From: Peribacillus sp. FSL E2-0218
GTDB lineage: Bacteria > Bacillota > Bacilli > Bacillales > DSM-1321
Reading direction: 5' to 3'
Assembly (NCBI RefSeq): GCF_037992945.1
Contig: NZ_CP150304.1
Coordinates: 2,111,501 to 2,175,500 of the forward strand
Length of the DNA: 64,000 nucleotides
The notes under the pieces were generated by a model. The model saw nothing but the letters and a program-made list of their open reading frames with translations. It was not told the origin of the DNA and searched no databases. Every line of letters begins with the position of its first letter. Within the stretch, counting starts at the first letter, position 1. The position numbers and the translations under genes were made by a program. This document shows positions 24,903 through 33,548 of the stretch, in pieces.

Positions 24903-25145
24903 AAAAACTGCACCTCCAATTGTTAGATGTTGTCTAACAATTGGGGTGCAGTTCAATTTGGTTGCCTTTTTTTATTGCAAAAGAAAAAATCGGCAGATCT
25001 GCATTCTAGGTTTGATTGATAATGAATCATTGGTTGGTTTGGTTAACATAGCAAAAAAACCGATTTTGAACCTTATCATAATTGTATTCATTATCGGACA
25101 TAGCTATATGAAAGTGGTTTAATCCTGAGTGAGGTGAAGAAAATT

Positions 25146-26402
25146 GTGAAACAATTATTTAAGCTAAGATCTGCTTGGTTTCCAGTTTGGTTAATTACAT
25201 TACTCATGTTAATCATGATAAGTGTTTACTTACCTGTCTTTAGTGGCGCGAATAAAAATGTACCAAATGTTCCCTTAATCTTTGTGAACCAAGATCAAGG
25301 CACTGTTGGAGCCTCTATATTAATGAAACTTAAAGAAAAACAAAATGGAAACTCCTTTAATTGGAAGGCCGCTGACAAAGAGAAAAAAGCATTGAATCAA
25401 TTAAAAAACAATCAGGCACATGGTGCACTAATTATTCCGGCTAATTTTTCAAAAGAAATTTCCGAGGTGCAAAAATCGCTACTGTCAGGAAAAGAAACGG
25501 GAAAACCAGCAACATTGAAGATTTTATTAAATGAAGGGATTGGCCAATCATCGTCCATGATTGCAAGCAACGTCCTGCAACTGGTTGCTGCGTCCACAAA
25601 CCAGGAAGTCAGCGGTGAAATAAAAATTATATTAAATCAAAAAGGAATTTCTTTGTCCCCTGAAAACGCATCCCTGATGGATAATCCAGTTCAGTTCAAG
25701 ACGGAAAATGTCCTTGGGCTTCCGGATAATCTCAATAAAGGAATGACGCCATTCGTAATGGTCATCATTTCTTCGATAACAGGGATGATGGGGGCAAATA
25801 TGATTCGCGGGTACCTTAGGAAAGCAAACGGCGATCTTGAAAACAATGATTCTTCCTTGAGCTATACAAAAATCCTTAAAGCAGAAATGATATTTAGCAT
25901 CATTTTAGCCTTTGGTGTCTCCTCCGTTTCCCAAATAGGTGTTTTTGGCTTCTTTGGGAGTTCACACACGTCCAGCATTTTTTTGATTTATCCATTTTCC
26001 TTTTTCTGCTGTCTGACCATGATTTCCTTATTCAAATCGCTTTCCTTAATCTTTGGTGGATGGGGAATGCTTGTGATGTTTCCAATAAACATCATGGGCA
26101 TTTTTTCAAGTGGCGGACCGATACCATTATCAACCCTGCCTATTGTCCATCGCATATTTAGCTATATCCTGCCTACGAAATATATGGTAGATGGCATGAG
26201 GGCGCTGCTATATTATAATGGCAGGATGCAAGCAGGACTCGGCACGGCTTTATTCGCCATATCCGTTTATTTCATTGTCACCCTCGCCATCATCATTGCT
26301 TTCATTGTATATTCATCAAATAGAGACAGAAATAATGCGAGTGAGGAAGAGGAAGAGAATATGCAAGTACCAATTGACAGTGAAATTCATGTCAAAAAAT
26401 AA
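25146..26402 (+). CDS. YhgE/Pip-like (DUF3533) membrane protein
   Basis: 418 residues from the GTG at 25146 (GAGGTG 9 bases upstream). Layout: one N-terminal helix (about 13-33), a large extracytoplasmic domain (about 40-205; VPLIFVNQDQGTVG), then five to six helices. This ABC-2-like fold is shared by YhgE/Pip phage-infection and DUF3533 proteins, sometimes linked to export or type VII substrates. No ATPase is adjacent. The intergenic stretch before it (24974-25145) holds only a 37-codon hydrophobic frame of doubtful reality (25012-25122). Confidence 0.75.
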   Translation: MKQLFKLRSAWFPVWLITLLMLIMISVYLPVFSGANKNVPNVPLIFVNQDQGTVGASILMKLKEKQNGNSFNWKAADKEKKALNQLKNNQAHGALIIPANFSKEISEVQKSLLSGKETGKPATLKILLNEGIGQSSSMIASNVLQLVAASTNQEVSGEIKIILNQKGISLSPENASLMDNPVQFKTENVLGLPDNLNKGMTPFVMVIISSITGMMGANMIRGYLRKANGDLENNDSSLSYTKILKAEMIFSIILAFGVSSVSQIGVFGFFGSSHTSSIFLIYPFSFFCCLTMISLFKSLSLIFGGWGMLVMFPINIMGIFSSGGPIPLSTLPIVHRIFSYILPTKYMVDGMRALLYYNGRMQAGLGTALFAISVYFIVTLAIIIAFIVYSSNRDRNNASEEEEENMQVPIDSEIHVKK

Positions 26403-26557
26403 TGATTACCGTATGGAAGAAGAATTGGATAGGACCGAATTACGGGAGCAAAAAGAAAGATACAGGTTTGTAGATCGGATTGAGTTTGCGGATGGAGCAA
26501 CATCCAAAAAAAAGGCTATATCGCTGTAGAGTGCATCTTAGCACTAGGAAAAATGGG

Positions 26558-26586
26558 AAAAACTTACCTAGTGGGTAAGTTTTTTC
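26558..26586. terminator. Bidirectional terminator
   Basis: An 11-bp stem AAAAACTTACC/GGTAAGTTTTT with a 5-base loop, between convergent genes. Confidence 0.8.
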
Positions 26587-26595
26587 GGCTAGAAG

Positions 26596-28275
26596 TTACT
26601 TCGAGAGATAAACGCGGGCTTCATAAGGTTTTAATGTATTTGAAGAAATCGTATCACAGCCTTGATCCGCATAGTTAGTGATTAACAGTTGTCCAGCTTC
26701 ACCATTCAGATGCCTTGGCCATTCAAAGGGGGCCGCTTCCTCTGTAAAGTTACATAGAACCAGTAATGTTTCATGATCCAATGTACGTGTATACGCATAT
26801 ATTTGCTCATTCTCTTTTAATACAAGGTCATATGCACCGTACACAATTATGTCATGTTCTTTTCTTAGCTTAATTAGTTTCTGATAGTAGTAAAAGATGG
26901 AACTCGAGTCTTCCAATGCTTGCTTCACATTAATTTCCGCATGGTTTGGGTTCACTTTTAACCAAGGAGTGCCTGTAGTAAAACCTGCATTTTGACTATC
27001 GTCCCATTGCATGGGAGTCCTGGCGTTATCACGGCCTTTCATATAAATGGATTCCATTACTTTAGCTTGATCCTCTTGACCCTCTATCACTTTTTCACGG
27101 TACATATTCAGAATCTCGATATCCTTGTAATCATCAAGATCAAATGTAACATTTGTCATGCCTATTTCCTCACCTTGGTAGATATAAGGCGTTCCCTGCA
27201 TCATATGAAGGAAGGTTCCAAGCATTTTTGCGGATTCCACTCGGTAAGATGTATCATTGCCAAAGCGAGAGACCATTCTTGGCTGATCATGGTTGTTTAA
27301 ATATAGGCTATTCCAACCTTTTCCTTCCAATCCTTTCTGCCATTTTGTCATGCATTCTTTAAGATCGTCCAGCTTTAAAGGCTGTACGTCCCATTTCCCG
27401 CCTGGTCCTGAATCCAAATCCATATGCTCGAATGTGAAAATCATATTTAGCTCAGTACTTTCACTGTTCGCATACTTAGTGGCATCTTCAACCGATGCCC
27501 CAGGACATTCGCCGACTGTCATCATGTCATATTTCGAAAGTACCTCACGATTCATCTCCTGCAGATACTCATGGACATGAGGACCATTCATGAAGAAATC
27601 GCCGCCCCAATCGTATCGCTTTCCGCCTGGCGTGCTGGGCAATCCTTCCGTTTTGGAAATGAGGTTGATCACATCCATTCGAAAACCATCAATGCCCTTA
27701 TCAAGCCACCATATCATCATGTCATGAATTTCTTTTCTTACCGCAGGGTTTGCCCAATTTAAATCAGGCTGTTTTTTGCTAAACAGATGAAGGTAGTATT
27801 CATCTGTTTCTTGATCATATTGCCAAGCTGGACCACTAAAGACCGATGTCCAGTTGTTTGGCTCTTTTCCATCTTTGCCGGGGCGCCAAATATAGTAGTC
27901 TCTGTAAGGATCATCTTTTGATGAACGGGATTCAATGAACCATTTATGTTCATCCGATGAGTGATTAACAACAAGATCCATCATCAATTTCATATTTCGT
28001 GAATGTAATCCTTCTAAAAGGTCTTCCCAGTCATTCAAGGTACCAAACTCATCCATAATGTCTTGATAGTCACTAATATCATAGCCATTATCATCGTTTG
28101 GAGATTTGAAAACAGGGGATAGCCAAACGACATTGACTCCTAATTCATGTAAATAATCAAGTTTTGAAATAATTCCAGGCAAATCGCCGATTCCGTCCCC
28201 ATTACTATCCATGAAACTCCGGGGATATATTTGATAAACAACACTTTCTTTCCACCATTTTCTCTCCAATTTCAT
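26596..28275 (-). CDS. malL: Oligo-1,6-glucosidase-like GH13 enzyme
   Basis: 559 residues from the ATG at 28275 (GGAAGG upstream; an earlier in-frame ATG at 28332 lacks context). It is a GH13 (alpha/beta)8 barrel with nucleophile Asp201 in GFRMDVIN, acid/base Glu256 in TVGECPG and transition-state Asp330 in NNHDQPR. Val directly after the nucleophile is the residue linked to alpha-1,6 specificity in this group. It is cytoplasmic, with no signal peptide. It is last in a LacI-regulated ABC operon and probably hydrolyses imported isomaltose-, palatinose- or trehalulose-type sugars. Confidence 0.88.
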   Translation of the reverse strand: MKLERKWWKESVVYQIYPRSFMDSNGDGIGDLPGIISKLDYLHELGVNVVWLSPVFKSPNDDNGYDISDYQDIMDEFGTLNDWEDLLEGLHSRNMKLMMDLVVNHSSDEHKWFIESRSSKDDPYRDYYIWRPGKDGKEPNNWTSVFSGPAWQYDQETDEYYLHLFSKKQPDLNWANPAVRKEIHDMMIWWLDKGIDGFRMDVINLISKTEGLPSTPGGKRYDWGGDFFMNGPHVHEYLQEMNREVLSKYDMMTVGECPGASVEDATKYANSESTELNMIFTFEHMDLDSGPGGKWDVQPLKLDDLKECMTKWQKGLEGKGWNSLYLNNHDQPRMVSRFGNDTSYRVESAKMLGTFLHMMQGTPYIYQGEEIGMTNVTFDLDDYKDIEILNMYREKVIEGQEDQAKVMESIYMKGRDNARTPMQWDDSQNAGFTTGTPWLKVNPNHAEINVKQALEDSSSIFYYYQKLIKLRKEHDIIVYGAYDLVLKENEQIYAYTRTLDHETLLVLCNFTEEAAPFEWPRHLNGEAGQLLITNYADQGCDTISSNTLKPYEARVYLSK

Positions 28276-28318
28276 CTTCCTTCCACTTTTAATTTGTTTC
28301 TTAAGTCTCATTCTGCCG

Positions 28319-29140
28319 TTATTTAACAGCACCTTTCGTCACGCCACTAATAATCCATTTTTGAGCGATGATATAAACAAGGACCATAGGGGAGAGTGCC
28401 ATTAAATAGGAGGCAAATGCTAAGTTATAATTGGTTGTAAACTGTGACTGGAATACATATTGGACCAGCGGCAATGTCATCGAATCACGATCACTTAAAA
28501 TAACAAGCGGTAACATAAAATCATTCCATGCCCACAAGCATGTTAAAATTCCGACTGTTGCGTTGATTGGGCTTAATAACGGAAAAATGACTTTCCAAAA
28601 AACTGTCCAAATACTTGCGCCATCCACATAAGCTGCTTCTTCCAATGACTTAGGGATCGAACGGATATAGCCCACATAAATAAAAATATTAAAAGCCAAG
28701 CCGTATACAATGTAGAGAAAGATAAGTCCTGTCATATTATTCAATCCAAATAGGCTCGTTTGCTTGACAACAGGCAACATGATGATCGGAAAAGGTACAA
28801 ACATCGCACTGACAAAATAGTAATAAAGCAACTTGAAGAATCGTCTATGCATATTACGGGCAATGGCATAAGCCACCATCGAATTAGTCAGTAAGGTAAG
28901 AGCAACTGTAAAAACGGTAACGATAAAACTATTTTTAATAGATTGGAAAAAATTCGTCAGGCGAATGGCTTCGGCGAAGTTTTCCCATCGTAATGTTTGG
29001 GGCAGTGCCAAAAGTGAGTTGCTCATTTCATCTGGTGACTTGAATGCTGTCACGATTGTAAGGTAGAGGGGAAATAAGATAACCAATGAGCAAATAATGA
29101 GCAGTATGGTTATAGGCCAATTTATTTTTTTGCTTTCCAT
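28319..29140 (-). CDS. Sugar ABC transporter permease (MalG type)
   Basis: A 273-residue inner-membrane permease of the carbohydrate CUT1 family. It has six helices and the EAA loop that docks the ATPase (SLEEAAYVDGASIWTVFWKVIFPLL). Its start overlaps the stop of the upstream permease by one base, so the two are translationally coupled. It works with the binding protein at 30020 and the permease at 29140. No ATPase gene is in the operon, so a shared MsmX-type ATPase is expected. Confidence 0.9.
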   Translation of the reverse strand: MESKKINWPITILLIICSLVILFPLYLTIVTAFKSPDEMSNSLLALPQTLRWENFAEAIRLTNFFQSIKNSFIVTVFTVALTLLTNSMVAYAIARNMHRRFFKLLYYYFVSAMFVPFPIIMLPVVKQTSLFGLNNMTGLIFLYIVYGLAFNIFIYVGYIRSIPKSLEEAAYVDGASIWTVFWKVIFPLLSPINATVGILTCLWAWNDFMLPLVILSDRDSMTLPLVQYVFQSQFTTNYNLAFASYLMALSPMVLVYIIAQKWIISGVTKGAVK

Positions 29141-30003
29141 TACATATCCACCTCACGTTTTCGAAGGAATTTAATTTGGAGGATTGAAATAACCACAATT
29201 AAAATAAAGTAGACCACGGAATTTGCCGCCTGATAAGCGAATTCCCCCCCTGAGAAGCCCCCTTTATATATCAATACCGAAATGGCTTCCGTTGATTGAC
29301 CTGGACCTCCATTTGTCATTGCAATAATATGGTCAAACACCATTAAAAAGTTTTTCATCGCGAGCACCATATTTATGGTGAAGAAAGATGCAATAAGTGG
29401 AAATGTAATGTGTTTAAAACTTTTCCATTTCCCCGCCCCATCTAAACTGGCAGCTTCGTATAATTCGGTTGGAATCGTTTGTAATCCTGCCAAATAGAGA
29501 ATGGTATTAAATGCCACGGCTTGCCATACAGCCACAATCACAATTCCAACCCATGCTAAATCCGGGTTACCAAGAATATTTTGTGTTAAAGATGTGATGC
29601 CCAGCTTTTCAGCAATTTGAGGAATGAAAAATGCAAATAGGTAATTAAAGATAAACCCAACGATTAATACGCTTAGAATATTCGGCACGAAAAACACGGC
29701 TCTAAGTGTATTTTGAAATTTAATCTTGGCATTAAGTCCTATGGCAATGGCCAAACTAATGATATTTACGAGTAAAGTGGAAACAATGGCAAATTTAAAT
29801 GTAAAGCCATAGGATGCCAAGATACGCTGGTCTTGGAATAAATTCACATAGTTTTTCAAGCCAACAAAATTAAAATCCCCATACCCTTTATAATTTGTAA
29901 AACTATAAATCATTCCTTGAAAAACTGGAACTGTATGAAATACAAAAAATATTAAAAATGCTGGAAGCACCATCCAGTAATAGGTCTTGGATTGTTTGAC
30001 CAC
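29140..30003 (-). CDS. Sugar ABC transporter permease (MalF type)
   Basis: 287 residues from the GTG at 30003. I prefer this start because AAGGGGG lies 8 bases upstream and it follows the binding-protein stop by 16 bases; the longest frame would overlap that gene by 47 bases. Six helices and the EAA loop (LYEAASLDGAGKWKSFKHITFPLI) are visible. It is the membrane partner of the following permease in a CUT1 importer for an oligosaccharide, probably the substrate of the GH13 glucosidase. Confidence 0.87.
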   Translation of the reverse strand: MVKQSKTYYWMVLPAFLIFFVFHTVPVFQGMIYSFTNYKGYGDFNFVGLKNYVNLFQDQRILASYGFTFKFAIVSTLLVNIISLAIAIGLNAKIKFQNTLRAVFFVPNILSVLIVGFIFNYLFAFFIPQIAEKLGITSLTQNILGNPDLAWVGIVIVAVWQAVAFNTILYLAGLQTIPTELYEAASLDGAGKWKSFKHITFPLIASFFTINMVLAMKNFLMVFDHIIAMTNGGPGQSTEAISVLIYKGGFSGGEFAYQAANSVVYFILIVVISILQIKFLRKREVDM

Positions 30004-30019
30004 TCGTTTTTCCCCCTTG

Positions 30020-31249
30020 TCACTCTCTCGCTTTGACTTTATTCCATTCATCATCCAGTTTTGCAAGGAACGGTTTGACTTCTCCTTTAATTAAAAAATC
30101 CTGTACTAAATTGGCTGCCTGCATACTAGCAGGGAAATAGTGTTCCGGAAAACCAGTAATTTTTTGTTGTACAAAATAAGGATTTAGCTCCTTTAAAGCT
30201 TCATCATTTTGTAAAACATTTTTAACAGCAGAAAAACTGTTTTGTTCTTTAATGTAATACTGTGAATTTTCCTTTTCTAATAAAAAATGAATGAACATTA
30301 ACGCTTCTTTTTTATGTGGTGTATTTTTGGACATCGTTAATGCAGTATCTACACCCGATACGAGTTTGTTTTGAGAAGAATCATTGGATGCAGGTAAGGG
30401 AAAGGAGCCGAGTTTTATATCTGGGTTAATGGCTTTAATGGCTGAGATGGCCCAGCTTCCCTGGATATACATAACTGAATCGCCATTTGCAAACGCCCGA
30501 TTGCCTGCATTATAGTCACGACCAAAATTATCCTTGTGACCGTAATCGAGCAATGTAAGCATTTTTTCCGAAGTTTCCTTGTAACGCTCCGTAAAAGTTG
30601 TTTTATTGGAAATGCGGTCTTGAATAAAGCCGTCCCCCTGCAAGTTACCTGCTAAAGCATTAAAAGAGACCATTGCAGTCCAAGCATCTTTGTACGTAAA
30701 ATAAAAAGGTAATTCTCCCTCTTTTTGAATCTTTTTCGATAGGTTAATCAATTCATCCCATGTTTCAGGGACTTGTAAGCCTAACTCTTTAAATTTATCC
30801 TTGTTATACAAAAGCATATTAGCATTCGTCGCAAAGGGAATTCCATTATCCTCATTACTCGTTCTGCCTAATAAATTGAGCATATTAACATAGTCCGGTA
30901 TAACTTTATTGATCGCTGGATCCTTTGAAAAATCGTAAAATAATCCTTCCTCTGCAATATCTCCATACGTAGCATTACCTCCAATCGCTAAAAGGTCCGG
31001 TACATCTTCTTTCACCAACCTCGTCCGTAATACCGTCTCGGAATCAGGAACGTTATTCTGTTCAATATCAATATGGGGGTGCAATTTTTCAAACCTCTCA
31101 ATTAACTGATCGAATGTCGCTACAGCTTCAGGCTTATTTTGAAAAAATTCAATATGGATTTTTTCATCGGCCGTCGTTTGATTCGTACATCCTGCAAGTA
31201 AACTGGCTATAAATGCTGTAGTACAGAGGCAACGCCACTTATTCTTCAT
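30020..31249 (-). CDS. Sugar ABC transporter substrate-binding lipoprotein
   Basis: 409 residues with a lipoprotein signal (lipobox LLAGC, Cys21) and the family 1 extracellular solute-binding fold (LVKEDVPDLLAIGGNATYGDIAE; GDSVMYIQGSWAISAI). It captures a di- or oligosaccharide outside the cell for the two permeases that follow. First gene of the operon after the LacI regulator. Two 16-base palindromes of the same operator type lie just upstream, so it is probably repressed by that LacI protein and perhaps by CcpA. Confidence 0.9.
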   Translation of the reverse strand: MKNKWRCLCTTAFIASLLAGCTNQTTADEKIHIEFFQNKPEAVATFDQLIERFEKLHPHIDIEQNNVPDSETVLRTRLVKEDVPDLLAIGGNATYGDIAEEGLFYDFSKDPAINKVIPDYVNMLNLLGRTSNEDNGIPFATNANMLLYNKDKFKELGLQVPETWDELINLSKKIQKEGELPFYFTYKDAWTAMVSFNALAGNLQGDGFIQDRISNKTTFTERYKETSEKMLTLLDYGHKDNFGRDYNAGNRAFANGDSVMYIQGSWAISAIKAINPDIKLGSFPLPASNDSSQNKLVSGVDTALTMSKNTPHKKEALMFIHFLLEKENSQYYIKEQNSFSAVKNVLQNDEALKELNPYFVQQKITGFPEHYFPASMQAANLVQDFLIKGEVKPFLAKLDDEWNKVKARE

Positions 31250-31290
31250 ATACGTAACTCCCGTCTGAAAATTTCGTCTATTTTATGCAT

Positions 31291-31340
31291 AAGTAAACGT
31301 TTACTTAAATGCTATTAATGATTTAGAGTAAACGTTTACG
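31291..31340. promoter_or_regulatory. Two LacI-type operators upstream of the binding-protein gene
   Basis: AAGTAAACGTTTACTT (31291-31306) is a perfect 16-bp palindrome. AGTAAACGTTTAC recurs at 31327-31339. Centres lie 35 bases apart, between the regulator and transporter genes. The core GTAAACGTTTAC is found again at 33426-33437. Confidence 0.75.
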
Positions 31341-31408
31341 TTAAGCCGTTTATAATTGGAGTGATAATAGTGCAATCACTATGTCCACCCCAATTCATAC
31401 ATTCCTTT

Positions 31409-32401
31409 TTAATCGCTATAGGCACGGACTGTATCACGTTCCGCAATATGATGGGGATAACGCTGGTTTATTTTTAAAGTTGGATTCAATAAAAGTTGAA
31501 TGGAATCTTTACCCATCTTATATAAGGGCTGCGCTACCGTCGTAAGCGGGGGAATGGCCTTCTCGGCTGTAGCGGTATTATCGTATCCAATAATGGATAT
31601 TTCTTCCGGTACACTGATGCCTTTTTTATATAATAGTGATAATGCACCTACAGCCATTTCATCGCTTGCACAAAATACAGCTCTTACTTTCGGGTAACTT
31701 TTCAATAAGTTCTTCATCCCCTCAATACCACTCTTGAAAGAAAAATCTCCAAACGTGATCATTTCCTTGGTCACTGTTATTCCAACGTTATTTAATGCAT
31801 CTTTAAAGCCTTCAATACGTGGAGTTGTCGAAATGACATCGCTCTCCGTACCTGCAATCATTCCAATATCAGCATGGCCTTTTTTTACTAAATATGTAGT
31901 GGCATCGTAAGCAGCTTGATAATCATCTACTTTAATAAATGGAAGTGGATATTCTGATTCTGTGGCTACTAATACAACCGGTACTTTATTTGTTTCAATT
32001 GTTTTATAGTAATCTAGCGTAATAAATTCACTGACGATGATAATGCCATCCACTCGTTTTTCATACAATGCCTGCAAGTAGTTGATCGTTCGTTTACCAT
32101 CATGATTCGTTTTACAGATCATTACACTGTAACCGAACTCATGTGCCTGTTCTTCGATTCCGGCTAAAACCTCACTTGCAAATAAATCGGATACATTGGG
32201 AACGAGTACTCCTATCGTTTTAGTTTTGCGATTAATTAAACCTCGAGCAACGGCATTAGGTTGATAACCAAGCTCTTCGATTACCTTTTTCACTCGCTGT
32301 TGTGTTTCATCCGAGTAGCCAGGCAAGTTATTTAGAATACGAGAAACAGTCGCAACGGATACATTTGCTTGTTTTGCTACATCTTTAATGGTAATCGACA
32401 T
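31409..32401 (-). CDS. LacI-family sugar regulator
   Basis: 330 residues. The N-terminal LacI helix-turn-helix is MSITIKDVAKQANVSVATVSRILNN (1-25), with the hinge helix near VARGLI, followed by a periplasmic-binding-like effector domain (about 60-330). The nearest targets are the transporter operon downstream on the same strand and the thuA-like pair on the other strand; operators with the same core flank both. An operator-like site lies 17 bases before its own start, which suggests autoregulation. The inducer is probably the transported disaccharide or a derivative. Confidence 0.9.
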   Translation of the reverse strand: MSITIKDVAKQANVSVATVSRILNNLPGYSDETQQRVKKVIEELGYQPNAVARGLINRKTKTIGVLVPNVSDLFASEVLAGIEEQAHEFGYSVMICKTNHDGKRTINYLQALYEKRVDGIIIVSEFITLDYYKTIETNKVPVVLVATESEYPLPFIKVDDYQAAYDATTYLVKKGHADIGMIAGTESDVISTTPRIEGFKDALNNVGITVTKEMITFGDFSFKSGIEGMKNLLKSYPKVRAVFCASDEMAVGALSLLYKKGISVPEEISIIGYDNTATAEKAIPPLTTVAQPLYKMGKDSIQLLLNPTLKINQRYPHHIAERDTVRAYSD

Positions 32402-32417
32402 GTTGCACCAACTTTCT

Positions 32418-32433
32418 ACGTAAACGTTTTCTT
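32418..32433. promoter_or_regulatory. Operator-like site before the lacI-type gene
   Basis: ACGTAAACGTTTTCTT shares the GTAAACGTTT core with the operators at 31291 and 33421, in the 5' leader of the regulator gene. Confidence 0.55.
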
Positions 32434-33035
32434 AAAAAACAGTAACATATAAATAAAGCGGTTTCAATACAATTTATTTCAAAATTTGAATATTCTAACA
32501 CAGATCGTTTGAATGGTTTCATAGGCAATCATTAAAAAAGACAAATATTATAAAAGCAGTGGAAAAGGGTGGGGAAGGGTCACCGGTGATAATTATAGCG
32601 GCCTCGAGATATGTAGAAATGCCCAAGATAGTAAATGCACCACATAAACGAAATCAAAAAAACAATCACTGAATATAAAAAAATATCTAGAACAGAAATT
32701 ATCTAAGCATATAGGCGATTATTTCTACTTCTTTGGGAGAAAAACCAGGCTTTGGCGATGGAAGATGAACCAAACAAGGGAAACCTCAGCTCTGAATCAG
32801 GATAAATGAAGCGTCTTTTGGAAGCGGAAGTTCGCGGCTGAAAATAAGCTCGACTTCCGTTAGACCCCGGGTTCGTTCAGAAGGAAGAGGCTCCGTTTAT
32901 TAGGACTGATTCATCAATCAACAGAGTAACTTTTTTGTTATTACTGTCTATCCATAGCGGATTAACCATACTTAATTTTGCAGTAACGGAGTATTTTGTG
33001 AAGAAATAAAATTCGAAAATATCTGAAAAATCATT
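32434..33035. other. About 600 bases without a supportable gene
   Basis: No frame here has a ribosome site, family motif or sensible length. One segment (32816-32870) has an inverted pair, GGAAGCGGAAG and CTTCCG, but no clear element boundary. It may be decayed DNA between the two arms of the sugar regulon. Confidence 0.5.
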
Positions 33036-33083
33036 GAAAACGTTTTACGCATGTGCTAGGGTGTTTTTAGAAAACGTTTACGC
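33036..33083. promoter_or_regulatory. Two further operator/cre-like sites
   Basis: TGAAAACGTTTTACG (33036-33050) and AGAAAACGTTTACGC (33069-33083) lie just upstream of an SDR remnant. They fit both the local LacI-type core and, less well, CcpA cre sites. They may once have controlled the broken gene. Confidence 0.5.
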
Positions 33084-33092
33084 AGAAGGTGG

Positions 33093-33245
33093 GTGAAAAT
33101 TACAAGTAAAGATGCAGCAAAGAAAGCCGTTGTAACTGTTTCTGGCATTCGGAAAGAAAAGCAGTGCTTAGAAAAGTTTGGAAGAGACTAGATTATTACG
33201 CTATTGCTGTCAATGTAGCGAATTGATGTTGAGAAAGATTACAAC
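33093..33245 (+). pseudogene. Probable short-chain dehydrogenase remnant
   Basis: GAAGGTGG followed by a GTG opens a 32-codon frame with SKDAAKKAVVTVSGI and CLEKFGRD. A shifted frame then reads DYYAIAVNVAN and a third DVEKDYN. Together these follow the order of an SDR nucleotide-binding N-terminus (AVVTGG...C.EKF...YYVIAVDV). Frameshifts and loss of the rest make it a fragment. The match is by eye and moderate. Confidence 0.4.
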
Positions 33246-33420
33246 AGGAGATCTCTTTTCGCCAATCCCCCTGGGTAATCGATTTCCGGATTCGCTAAAT
33301 GATGTTGATTCAACAGTAACCACCAGTTCTCAAAGCCGCATTCTGTTCAAGTGATGAAAGGGCTGTCTACTCACGAACATTGATTTTGCCATCATTTCCT
33401 ATGAGGCAGAACCCACTTTC

Positions 33421-33444
33421 AGCAACGTAAACGTTTACGTTGCT
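33421..33444. promoter_or_regulatory. Perfect 24-bp palindromic operator upstream of thuA
   Basis: Positions 33421-33432 and 33433-33444 are exact reverse complements, with core ACGTAAACGTTTACGT. The site is 104 bases before the thuA-like start and matches the operators beside the LacI gene, so that regulator is the likely ligand-responsive repressor. Confidence 0.75.
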
Positions 33445-33548
33445 TTGACGATTTAGTTCTGTGTAGGCCGAATCTACCGCATATAAAGTTGGAGATTTAC
33501 AGAAAATAAGACCAATACTTGAAATTAAAATGAGAAGGAGTTTTTAAG

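Larger units (their letters stand above)
23519..24955 (-). mobile_element. IS3-family (IS150-like) insertion sequence
   Basis: A complete 1437-bp element. The left end begins TGAAGTGAACCC and the right end, read inward, begins TGAACTGCACCCC. Over 25 bases the ends match at 20 positions and both finish in GTTAGACA. It is flanked by 3-bp direct repeats ATT (23516-23518 and 24956-24958). Two transposase frames are arranged as in IS3 elements, orfA then orfB, on the minus strand. No inactivating change is visible, so it may be active. Confidence 0.92.

Noticed and set aside
25012..25122. Hydrophobic 37-codon frame before the YhgE/Pip-like gene
   Set aside because: TTG start with no ribosome site; a single hydrophobic stretch is weak evidence.
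26413..26529. Short charged frame after the YhgE/Pip-like gene (MEEELDRTELREQKERYRF...)
   Set aside because: No ribosome site and no known relative; it could be chance coding in an A-rich spacer.
32816..32870. Inverted pair GGAAGCGGAAG / CTTCCG as a mobile repeat
   Set aside because: It does not recur elsewhere in the window and has no clear ends; it differs from the repeat at 55238.
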